Part shown: positions 1-6,276 of the stretch, in pieces
Layout of the letters: every line of letters begins with the position of its first letter
Position numbering within the stretch: position 1 is the stretch's first letter
Assembly: GCA_905210055.1 (NCBI GenBank)
Contig: CAJLVH010000096.1
Coordinates: 1 to 7,542 of the forward strand
Reading direction: 5' to 3'
Source of the DNA: an uncultured Enorma sp.
GTDB lineage: Bacteria > Actinomycetota > Coriobacteriia > Coriobacteriales > Coriobacteriaceae
DNA length: 7,542 nt
Translations under genes and position numbers: made by a program
The notes under the pieces: model-generated
The model's database searches: none
Seen by the model: the letters and a program-made list of their open reading frames with translations, nothing else
Told to the model about the DNA's origin: nothing

Positions 1-1161
1 GAGCCCATGAAGAGCGACGACGTCTTCTCGACGTCCATCCGCGATCAGGCGCTCGCAGCGGCGGAGGAGGCAGACGTCGTCCTCTTCGTCGTTGACGGTT
101 CCGTGGGCGTCACAGAGGAAGACGAGTCCGTCGCGCGCATGCTCAAGCGCGTGAAAAAGCCAATTCTGCTCCTGGTGAACAAGCTCGATAACCCTGCACG
201 CGAGGACGAGCGTCTTTGGGAGTTCTACTCGCTTGGCATCGGAGATCCAAGACCCATCTCCGCGCATCACGGCCACGGAACGGGCGACCTGCTTGATGAG
301 GTTGTGGCGCTTTTGCCCGAAGAGGAGGATAGCGAGCCTGAGCTGTACCCGGACGCGCTTGGCGTAGCGATCATCGGCCGCCCGAACGCCGGCAAGTCCT
401 CGCTCTTCAACAAGGTCATCGGCTCTGAGCGCTCTATCGTCTCGGACATCGCCGGTACCACGCGCGACGCCATCGACACCTATATCGAGCGCGACGGCCG
501 CCGCTACCGCTTAGTGGACACGGCGGGCATTCGCAAGAAGAGCACCGTTTACGAGAACATCGAGTACTACTCCATGGTGCGAGGGCTTCGGGCCATCGAC
601 CGTGCCGATGTGGCTCTGCTCGTCGTGGACTCCGGCGTGGGCATGACCGAACAGGATCAAAAGGTCGCAAATCTCGCCATCGAGCGCGGCTGCGCCCTCG
701 TGATCTTGCTCAACAAATGGGATCTTCTCGACGATGACTACAAGCGCGAGAAGGCGCTCGACACCGTCGCCCGCCGCATGACGCTTGCGCCCTGGGCACC
801 CATGCTGCGTATCTCCGCGCTTACTGGTCGCTCGGTCGAGAAGATCTGGAAGCTCATCGACGAGGCTGCCGCTGAGCGCGCCAAAACCATCTCGACCTCG
901 GCGCTCAATCGCTTCCTCACGGGACTTCGCGAGTTTGGTCATACGATTGTGGATGGCAAGCGGCGCCTACGCATGCACTACGTCACGCAGACCGGTACGA
1001 ACCCGCCGGCGTTCACGTTCTTCGTGAACCATCCGGACCTTGTGAACGACACGTACCGTCGTTACGTCGAGAACCGCATGCGCACGGAATTCGGCTTCAA
1101 GGGAACGCCCATCCGTCTCTATTTCCACAAGAAGAACGACCGCAACGGGACGGGGGAGTAG
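1..1161 (+). CDS. der: Ribosome biogenesis GTPase Der (EngA), 5'-truncated by the window edge
   Basis: Der is a double-GTPase protein that binds the 50S subunit and is needed for its maturation. The frame is open from base 1 and ends at TAG 1159-1161. Counting the Met at base 7 as residue 1, GTPase domain 1 retains only G4 (NKLD, 58-61) and G5 (SAHHG, 85-89). An acidic linker follows at 105-112. GTPase domain 2 is complete: P-loop GRPNAGKS 124-131, the TTRD switch I segment at 151-154, DTAGIRKK 171-178, NKWD 236-239 and SAL 270-272. The C-terminal KH-like RNA-binding domain runs from about 295 to 376 and includes a TGTNPPAFTFFVN segment. Full Der proteins have roughly 435-450 residues, so about 60 N-terminal residues (P-loop, switch I and DTGG of domain 1) should lie upstream. 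The internal Met at base 7 is therefore not the real start. The product is not in doubt. Confidence 0.97.
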   Translation, partial: EPMKSDDVFSTSIRDQALAAAEEADVVLFVVDGSVGVTEEDESVARMLKRVKKPILLLVNKLDNPAREDERLWEFYSLGIGDPRPISAHHGHGTGDLLDEVVALLPEEEDSEPELYPDALGVAIIGRPNAGKSSLFNKVIGSERSIVSDIAGTTRDAIDTYIERDGRRYRLVDTAGIRKKSTVYENIEYYSMVRGLRAIDRADVALLVVDSGVGMTEQDQKVANLAIERGCALVILLNKWDLLDDDYKREKALDTVARRMTLAPWAPMLRISALTGRSVEKIWKLIDEAAAERAKTISTSALNRFLTGLREFGHTIVDGKRRLRMHYVTQTGTNPPAFTFFVNHPDLVNDTYRRYVENRMRTEFGFKGTPIRLYFHKKNDRNGTGE

Positions 1162-1162
1162 C

Positions 1163-1825
1163 ATGTATGGCGTAAACACCGCCGTCTATGCCACGCTCGG
1201 CATGATGCTCGTTTCTTATCTTATCTGCGGCATCCCCTTTGGGAAGATTCTTGCGAAGGCGATGAGCCACAAAGACCTTCAGCACGAAGGCTCGGGCAAT
1301 ATCGGAACCACGAACGCGCTTAGAGTGGCTGGTCCCAAGGTTGCTGCCATCACCCTTGCGTGCGACCTGCTCAAGGGCACGATCTGCATGAGGGTTGCCA
1401 TGACCATCCTATGGGATATCCCGTGGGCTTCGGAGGTGGATGTCCAGCTCATGGTTGCCTTCATCGCCCTCGCATGCCTCTACGGTCACATTTTCTCGCC
1501 GTATCTGCATTTTCACGGCGGCAAGGGCATCGCCACGGGCGTCGGCATCCTCTTCGGCTTCTTCTGGCCGCTCGCCATCATCCATCTTGCCATCTTCATC
1601 GTGCTCGTCGCGATCACTAAATACGTTTCTGTTGGCTCGATCGTTACGGCGGCACTCGTGCCACTTACGGTCTCGATACTCGTTCCCTATCTTCCACCTG
1701 CCGTCATCGCGGTATGGGCGGTGCTCGGATGGAGCGTCGTCGCCGCGCACCATGCCAATATCGGCCGGCTCCGTGCCGGCACGGAATCGAAGATCTCGTT
1801 CGGTTCTAAAAAGGAGGACGCATAG
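1163..1825 (+). CDS. plsY: Acyl-phosphate:glycerol-3-phosphate acyltransferase PlsY
   Basis: This integral membrane enzyme transfers an acyl chain from acyl-phosphate to the sn-1 position of glycerol-3-phosphate, making lysophosphatidic acid, the first step of phospholipid synthesis in most bacteria. The 220 residues match the family's usual 190-220. All three signature loops are visible: GSGNIGTTNALR at 43-54, the glycine-rich HGGKGIATG at 118-126, and the HHANIGRLRAGTESK loop at 196-210. A conserved GH lies at 107-108. Hydrophobic stretches at about 8-30, 57-80, 95-115, 127-150 and 157-193 fit the multi-pass topology. The ATG lies one base after the der stop codon, with GGGGGAG at 1152-1157 inside the end of der as ribosome-binding site. 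The C-terminal tail is short, charged and probably cytoplasmic. The next gene supplies its substrate. Confidence 0.97.
   Translation: MYGVNTAVYATLGMMLVSYLICGIPFGKILAKAMSHKDLQHEGSGNIGTTNALRVAGPKVAAITLACDLLKGTICMRVAMTILWDIPWASEVDVQLMVAFIALACLYGHIFSPYLHFHGGKGIATGVGILFGFFWPLAIIHLAIFIVLVAITKYVSVGSIVTAALVPLTVSILVPYLPPAVIAVWAVLGWSVVAAHHANIGRLRAGTESKISFGSKKEDA
1811..1817 (+). promoter_or_regulatory. Ribosome-binding site of gpsA
   Basis: AAGGAGG, a near-perfect Shine-Dalgarno sequence, lies inside the last codons of plsY with 8 bases before the gpsA ATG. It is the strongest site in the window and supports the ATG at 1826 as start. Confidence 0.85.
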
Positions 1826-2842
1826 ATGAAGATCGCAGTCATCGGTGCTGGTTCCTGGGGAACGGCAATTTCCGGCGTCGCTGCCGTTCGCGCCGAGGAC
1901 CTCGTGCTCTGGTCTCATGACGAGCCCGTGCCCGCCGGCATCAACGAGCATCACAAGAACCCGCTTTACCTCACCGATTACATCCTTCCAGACAACGTTC
2001 GCTCCACCGGCGACTTCCACGAGGCGCTCGATGGCGCGGACGGCGTCATCATCGTCGTGCCGTCGCCGTTCATCCGCTCGACCATCCATGCCGCGGCGAG
2101 CGAGTTCGCGCCCGATGTTCCCGTGCTTGTTCTTACCAAAGGCATCGAACCTGGTACCGGCAAACTCATGACGGAAGTCGTGGAGGAAGAGATCGGCAAC
2201 CCCAGCCGCATCGCTGCGCTCTCTGGCCCCAACCATGCTGAAGAGATCTGCCGTGGCACACTTGCGGCGGCGGTCATCGCATCCGAGCATCCCGGTGTGG
2301 TCGAGTTCTTCAAGAACCTGCTCATCTCACCGAATTTCAGGCTGTACGCTTCGAGCGACGTGGTGGGCATCGAAACCTGCGGCGCGGTGAAGAACGTCAT
2401 AGCCATCGTCTGCGGTATCGCCGCGGGATCGGGCTACGGCGACAATACGCTCGCGCTCATCATGACGCGCGGCCTTGCCGAGATTAGCCGCATCGTATGC
2501 GCGCGCGGCGGCGATCCCATGACCTGCATGGGCCTCGCCGGCATGGGTGATCTTGTGGTGACATGCACCTCGCCGCACTCACGCAACCGCTCCTTCGGCG
2601 TTGCCTTCGCGCAGGGCGAGTCGCTCGACGAGTACCAGGCTCGCACGCATATGATCGTCGAGGGCGCCGCCGCGGTGAAGAGCACGGCTGAGCTCGCACG
2701 CGAGCTGGGCGTCGAGGCGCCCATCACGAGCTGTCTGGAAGCCGCGCTCTACCACGGCATGACGCTCGACGAGGCACTCGAGACGCTCGTGAACCGCGAG
2801 CCCACCGAGGAGTTTTACGGGCTCAATCGAGAAGGCTGCTAA
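1826..2842 (+). CDS. gpsA: NAD(P)+-dependent glycerol-3-phosphate dehydrogenase GpsA
   Basis: This cytoplasmic enzyme reduces dihydroxyacetone phosphate to sn-glycerol-3-phosphate, the backbone for phospholipids and the acceptor used by PlsY next door. The 338 residues are typical of the family. The N-terminal Rossmann fold starts at residue 1 with the dinucleotide motif GAGSWGTA (7-14). LTKGIE at 103-108 carries the conserved Lys105. SGPNHAEE at 133-140 corresponds to the SGPSFAxE signature in a variant form. The catalytic-lysine segment CGAVKNVIAI (185-194) has Lys189, followed by GDNTLALIMTRGLAEI (205-220) and GLAGMGDLVVTCTSPHSRNRSFG (236-258), which binds substrate and cofactor phosphates. 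The ATG immediately follows the plsY stop TAG (no gap) and has an excellent AAGGAGG. The gene ends at TAA 2840-2842. No truncation or missing catalytic residue is seen. Confidence 0.98.
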   Translation: MKIAVIGAGSWGTAISGVAAVRAEDLVLWSHDEPVPAGINEHHKNPLYLTDYILPDNVRSTGDFHEALDGADGVIIVVPSPFIRSTIHAAASEFAPDVPVLVLTKGIEPGTGKLMTEVVEEEIGNPSRIAALSGPNHAEEICRGTLAAAVIASEHPGVVEFFKNLLISPNFRLYASSDVVGIETCGAVKNVIAIVCGIAAGSGYGDNTLALIMTRGLAEISRIVCARGGDPMTCMGLAGMGDLVVTCTSPHSRNRSFGVAFAQGESLDEYQARTHMIVEGAAAVKSTAELARELGVEAPITSCLEAALYHGMTLDEALETLVNREPTEEFYGLNREGC

Positions 2843-2901
2843 CGCGCGGGACACCGCCTACGCCTCCGCAATTCTCGCACACCAGCTAGGAAGGGATCCC
2901 C
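2843..2901 (+). other. 59-base intergenic gap between gpsA and rpe
   Basis: This is the only gap of any size between genes in the window. It holds a possible 4-bp hairpin (GCGG 2846-2849 with CCGC 2854-2857) with no following T-run, so it is not a credible intrinsic terminator. I see no convincing -35/-10 pair. The rpe ribosome-binding site occupies its 3' end. A weak internal promoter cannot be excluded, but the simplest reading is read-through from der-plsY-gpsA. Confidence 0.5.
2888..2896 (+). promoter_or_regulatory. Ribosome-binding site of rpe
   Basis: AGGAAGGGA is purine-rich and ends 5 bases before the ATG at 2902. It supports this start, which also gives the usual N-terminus of the family (ISPSILSAD beginning near residue 7). 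Confidence 0.65.
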
Positions 2902-3579
2902 ATGCAACACCGAGCGCTTATCTCGCCCTCGATCCTCTCTGCCGATATCGCGAACCTTGAGCGCGACCTCGCGCGCATCTCGAGTGCCGATCTCATCCAT
3001 ATCGATGTGATGGACGGCCACTTCACCGGCAATCTCACGTTCGGCCCGAACGTCGTCGCCGCATGCAAGCGCGTATGCACGGCGCCGCTTGACGTGCACA
3101 TGATGGTCACGAACCCGGATGCCACGATTGACTGGTATCTCGATGCGGGTGCAGACATCATCACCGTGCATGCGGAGGCATCCACCCACTTGCACCGCAC
3201 GATCGCGCATATCAAGGAGCGCGGGGCGCAGGCCGGTGCGGTTCTGAACCCGGCCACCCCCGTCGGCCTGCTCGAGGACATCCTGCCCGACCTCGACATG
3301 GTGCTCCTCATGAGCGTGAACCCCGGGTTCGGCGGGCAGAGCTTCATCGAGGGTTGCTATGCGAAGATCGCGCGCCTACGCGAGCTTTGCGAGCGCGTCG
3401 GTGCGCACCCGCGCATCGAGGTGGACGGCGGCATCTCCGAGAAGAACATTGCCAAGGTCGCGGCGGCGGGTGCCGATACCTTCGTCGCAGGTTCTGCAGT
3501 CTATAACGCCGAGGATCCCAACACGATGATCGCGCATCTGCGCACGCTTGCACAGAACGCCATCGAGGCTGCGCGATGA
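2902..3579 (+). CDS. rpe: Ribulose-phosphate 3-epimerase
   Basis: Rpe interconverts D-ribulose 5-phosphate and D-xylulose 5-phosphate in the pentose phosphate pathway. It is a cytoplasmic metal-dependent TIM-barrel enzyme. The 225 residues are family-typical. Visible signatures run in order: ISPSILSAD (7-15); LIHIDVMDGHF (31-41) with metal ligand His33 and catalytic Asp35; DVHMMV (64-69) with metal ligand His66; MSVNPGFGGQSF (137-148), the flexible loop over the active site; and RIEVDGGI (171-178) with the second catalytic Asp175. The phosphate-binding end AGADTFVAGSAVY follows at 189-201. All expected catalytic and metal-binding residues are present. The stop codon TGA (3577-3579) overlaps the start of the cysteine desulfurase gene in an ATGA, so the two are probably translated in a coupled way. 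Confidence 0.97.
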   Translation: MQHRALISPSILSADIANLERDLARISSADLIHIDVMDGHFTGNLTFGPNVVAACKRVCTAPLDVHMMVTNPDATIDWYLDAGADIITVHAEASTHLHRTIAHIKERGAQAGAVLNPATPVGLLEDILPDLDMVLLMSVNPGFGGQSFIEGCYAKIARLRELCERVGAHPRIEVDGGISEKNIAKVAAAGADTFVAGSAVYNAEDPNTMIAHLRTLAQNAIEAAR

Positions 3580-4745
3580 TGCTGCCTGCTGCGCACATCA
3601 ACCTCGATTATGCCGCATCGACTCCGCTTCGCGCCGAGGCGCTCGAAGCGATGCGCTCGTACGACGCGTCTCCGATTGCAGGAGCGAATCCCAACTCGCT
3701 CCATACGCTCGGCCGTGAGGCGGCGCGGGCGCTCGAGGCGGCACGGCGTTCGGTTGCTTCGTCGCTCGGGTGCGGCGTGCGACCCCAGGAGGTCATCTTC
3801 ACCTCGGGCGGCACGGAGGCAAACGTGCTCGCGCTGTTCGGCATCGCCGAAGCGGTGCGCGCAAAAGATCCCGCCCGCACGCGCATCGTCGTGTCTGCGA
3901 TCGAACACGACTCCATCCTCGATAACATTCCAGCTCTGCATGCTGCAGGATTTGCCGTCGATATCGTGAAGCCGAGCGCGCGCGGCGTCATCGAACCCGA
4001 GACGCTTAACGGGCTGCTCGATGATCACGTTGCGCTCGTATCCATTATGTTCGCGAACAACGAGACCGGGGCGCTCCAGCCGATCGAAGAGCTTGCCCGC
4101 GCCGCGCACACCGCGGGCGCGTACGTCCACACCGATGCCATCCAGGGGTATCTTCATGCACCGCTCGACGTGAACGCCCTTGATGTAGACGCCTTGTCGC
4201 TCGCCGGGCATAAGGTTGGAGCGCCGGTTTCCTGTGGGGCGCTCTATCTGCGCCGCGGTACGCCTTTTGCCCCGCGCTCCCGCGGAGGCGGCCAAGAGGC
4301 GGGAAGACGCCCGGGAACGCAGGACGTGCGCTCGGTGCTTGCGCTCGCCGCTGTCGCAAGCGCCCTTGCTCCTGGCGTAGAAGGGGAGTGGCTTAGGCTT
4401 CGAACCCTCTCGGATGCACTGTACGCCCGGCTGCTCACTTCACCGCGCATCCATGCGACGCTCGGATCGCCCGTTCCCGCAGGCCGTCTCGGTGGGATCG
4501 TGTCCATCTATGTTGACGGTTTCGAATCGGAAGAGCTCATCTTACAGCTCGATCAGCACGGCTTCTGCGTCTCTGCGGGTTCGGCCTGCTCGAGCGCGAG
4601 CGCACAGGCGAGCCATGTGCTCACCGCCATGGGACTTGCCGGTGATGCCGCAAACGGCTCGCTTCGCATCTCTTTCGACGATCGCGTCGATCCAGAGGCG
4701 CTCGATGCGTTCACGAAGGCGCTTCTTACCATCGTGGAAGGATGA
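3576..4745 (+). CDS. Cysteine desulfurase, NifS/IscS family (PLP-dependent)
   Basis: Enzymes of this family take sulfur from L-cysteine as an enzyme-bound persulfide, releasing alanine, and pass it to Fe-S cluster assembly or tRNA thiolation. The 389 residues form a class V aminotransferase fold. Landmarks: INLDYAASTP (8-17); FTSGGTEANVLAL (75-87), the PLP phosphate-binding region; SAIEHDSI with His111 expected to stack on PLP; MFANNETGALQPI (158-170); HTDAIQ (185-190), whose Asp187 contacts the PLP ring nitrogen; and SLAGHK with Lys213 as the likely Schiff-base lysine. GGGQEAGRRPGTQDV (237-251) follows, then SAGSACSSASAQASHVL (333-348) with Cys338 as persulfide cysteine. The ATGA overlap with rpe and a GAGG at 3565-3568 support the start; a second ATG follows immediately. 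No scaffold protein, thiouridylase or SufE-like partner is in the window, so the acceptor, and hence a specific symbol (iscS, nifS), cannot be assigned. Confidence 0.93.
   Translation: MMLPAAHINLDYAASTPLRAEALEAMRSYDASPIAGANPNSLHTLGREAARALEAARRSVASSLGCGVRPQEVIFTSGGTEANVLALFGIAEAVRAKDPARTRIVVSAIEHDSILDNIPALHAAGFAVDIVKPSARGVIEPETLNGLLDDHVALVSIMFANNETGALQPIEELARAAHTAGAYVHTDAIQGYLHAPLDVNALDVDALSLAGHKVGAPVSCGALYLRRGTPFAPRSRGGGQEAGRRPGTQDVRSVLALAAVASALAPGVEGEWLRLRTLSDALYARLLTSPRIHATLGSPVPAGRLGGIVSIYVDGFESEELILQLDQHGFCVSAGSACSSASAQASHVLTAMGLAGDAANGSLRISFDDRVDPEALDAFTKALLTIVEG
4736..4741 (+). promoter_or_regulatory. Ribosome-binding site bearing on the start of the Nif3-family gene
   Basis: GGAAGG abuts the ATG at 4742 with no spacer, too close to serve it, but lies 9 bases before the in-frame GTG at 4751. 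The stretch upstream of it has no other Shine-Dalgarno-like sequence. On this evidence GTG 4751 may be the real start, shortening the protein by three residues. Confidence 0.5.
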
Positions 4746-5548
4746 GGGCTGTGAAGGTCAAAGAGCTTGAAGCTCGTCTCTTCGAGATGTTTCCCCGCGA
4801 CGCCGCTGAGGATTGGGACCATGTGGGTCTTTCGGTAGGGGATCCAGAGGCCGAGGTTGAACGCGTCTTCGTTACACTCGATGCGACCGTTGAAGACGTT
4901 CGGGCCGCCCACGATGCCGGTGCGAACGTGCTGCTTACGCATCATCCCGTATACATCGATGCTCCGGAGGCATTCGTCCCAAAAGCGGGCGCATACCCGC
5001 AGGCATCTGCCGCGGTCTTCGCGGCGGCACGCTTCGGGGTGAGCGTGCTCTCGTTCCACACGAACCTCGACCGCTCGCATGAGGCGAGGTCTGTCATCGC
5101 GCGGCGATGGGGGCTCGATGCGCTCTCCTCACTGGAGCATGCGGACGATGCCGGTGCCACTGGGTACGGCGTGCTCATGGATGTTGAGTGCCTTGCCCTT
5201 CGCGACCTTGTTGAACGCGCTGCAGCGGAGTTCTCGGTGGAACCGCGCGTTTGGGGAGATCCCGGTCACGTTGTGTCACGAGCCGCGTATATGGGCGGCA
5301 GCCTTGGTCATTTCGGTGAGCTTGCCCTTGCCGCGCACGCAGATGCCATTATCTGTGGAGAGGCGGGGTATCATGTATGCCAGGATCTCGCGCTGCGTGG
5401 CGTTGACGTCATCCTGCTTGGCCATGATGTCTCGGAGTACCCGTTTTGCGCGGTGCTCGCGAATGCATGCGCCGAGGCAGGCGTTTCGACCGATGAGATC
5501 GTAGTTTCGAGGTTCCGCCGTCCGTGGTGGACCTATATGAAGGGATAG
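4742..5548 (+). CDS. Nif3/DUF34 family dinuclear metal-binding protein (YbgI/YqfO-like)
   Basis: Members of this widespread family (often annotated 'GTP cyclohydrolase I type 2' or 'Nif3-like') bind two metal ions in a toroidal hexamer; their cellular role is not settled. The 268 residues correspond to the short form like E. coli YbgI, without the extra central domain of B. subtilis YqfO. Expected metal ligands are all visible: His67-His68 in LLTHHPV, Asp110 in HTNLD, and His228 and Glu232 in GHDVSE. The N-terminal EDWDHVGLSVGDP (23-35) and the GGSLG turn at 185-189 also fit. The ATG used here overlaps the preceding stop codon (ATGA); the alternative GTG at 4751 has better ribosome-binding spacing. 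It ends at TAG 5546-5548, five bases before the next start. I give no symbol because the function is uncertain. Confidence 0.92.
   Translation: MRAVKVKELEARLFEMFPRDAAEDWDHVGLSVGDPEAEVERVFVTLDATVEDVRAAHDAGANVLLTHHPVYIDAPEAFVPKAGAYPQASAAVFAAARFGVSVLSFHTNLDRSHEARSVIARRWGLDALSSLEHADDAGATGYGVLMDVECLALRDLVERAAAEFSVEPRVWGDPGHVVSRAAYMGGSLGHFGELALAAHADAIICGEAGYHVCQDLALRGVDVILLGHDVSEYPFCAVLANACAEAGVSTDEIVVSRFRRPWWTYMKG
5539..5545 (+). promoter_or_regulatory. Ribosome-binding site deciding the start of the zinc-ribbon gene
   Basis: GAAGGGA with 8 bases to ATG 5554. The frame is open further upstream to a GTG at 5524, but that codon lies inside the Nif3 gene and has no comparable site, so ATG 5554 is preferred. 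Confidence 0.7.
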
Positions 5549-5553
5549 TCTGC

Positions 5554-6276
5554 ATGAACGATGGAACTCGCTTGCTCAAGCTTCAGGAGACCGATCTTGA
5601 GCTTCAGCGTCTTCGGCTCGAGCTTTCGAAGCTCCCTGAGCTCGTCCAGCTTGCGCGCTTGCGCAAACGGCTCTCGCTCGCGCGCGAGGAGATGCTCAAG
5701 GTGAAGGGTGAGCGCAAGGACGTGGAGACCGATCTAGCAGATCTGGCAGAAGAGGAAGCATACTATCGCAAGCAAGTCGACGGGGTGCAAGCAAAGGCTG
5801 CGCGTCTCACTGATTACCGAGAGGTCCAAGATCTTGAGATTGAGCTGTCGAACCTCGCGAAGGCGCTCGATAAGGTCGCTTTCGACCAGCGTGATAGGAA
5901 CGAGAAGCTTGAACGCGTGCTCGCACGCGAGCAGCAGGGCATAGCCGCAATCGAGCGCCTGGAGGGCTCTGTGAAGTCCTGCGCGGTGCGCGCCCGTGAG
6001 GTGGCAACGGACATCCAAGAGAGGATTGCCGAAGCAGAGCAGGCACGCACCAAACTCCATGGTGAGCTCAACGAGGACCTCGCGCATGCCTATGAAGAGG
6101 CGGCTCGGGCATTCAACGGGCTTGGAGTCGAGGCACTCCGCGACGACGTGCCCACGCTCTGCCGCACGAAGCTCATGGAGTCCTCGCTCAATGAGGTCAC
6201 GCGCGGCGATGCGATTACGACGTGCCCGTATTGCCACCGCATCCTCGTAGTTCATGAAGAAGATGACGCCTCGTGA
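5554..6276 (+). CDS. Coiled-coil protein with C-terminal zinc-ribbon-like domain
   Basis: This is a 240-residue protein of the 'C4-type zinc ribbon' family, of unknown function and commonly found in actinobacteria next to a Nif3-family gene. Residues 1 to about 165 are highly charged with regular leucines (LLKLQETDLELQRLRLEL and onward), expected to form a long antiparallel coiled-coil hairpin. The segment TDYREVQDLEIELSNL (86-101) is a familiar landmark of the family. The C-terminus (203-235) resembles a zinc ribbon with CPYCHRILVV, but the first knuckle has one cysteine (Cys203) where the family usually has CxxC; Pro200 occupies the expected first cysteine position. His228 directly follows the last cysteine and could be a substitute ligand; this is speculation. 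It sits five bases after the Nif3 gene and its stop codon overlaps the coaBC start. I know of no established biochemical role. Confidence 0.85.
   Translation: MNDGTRLLKLQETDLELQRLRLELSKLPELVQLARLRKRLSLAREEMLKVKGERKDVETDLADLAEEEAYYRKQVDGVQAKAARLTDYREVQDLEIELSNLAKALDKVAFDQRDRNEKLERVLAREQQGIAAIERLEGSVKSCAVRAREVATDIQERIAEAEQARTKLHGELNEDLAHAYEEAARAFNGLGVEALRDDVPTLCRTKLMESSLNEVTRGDAITTCPYCHRILVVHEEDDAS

Noticed and set aside
511..942. 143-codon minus-strand frame inside der
   Set aside because: Lies entirely over the conserved second GTPase domain of Der and has no family features.
1440..1829. 129-codon + strand frame overlapping plsY in another frame
   Set aside because: Ser/Arg-rich shadow of plsY with no independent ribosome-binding evidence.
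1409..2290. 293-codon open frame on the minus strand across plsY and gpsA
   Set aside because: It is antisense to two well-recognised genes. Its product is rich in Arg, Asp, Gly and His with no recognisable motif, typical of a shadow frame in high-GC DNA.
2846..2857. Small hairpin after gpsA as a transcription terminator
   Set aside because: Stem of only 4 bp and no T-run downstream; it could occur by chance at this GC content.
2893..2900. GGGATCCC palindrome overlapping the rpe ribosome-binding site
   Set aside because: A perfect palindrome with no loop cannot fold on itself in the mRNA, and a single 8-base palindrome is expected by chance; no operator can be claimed.
3501..4295. 264-codon open frame on the minus strand across rpe and the cysteine desulfurase
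   Set aside because: Antisense to conserved coding sequence, Arg-rich and without recognisable domain; explained by codon bias of the sense genes.
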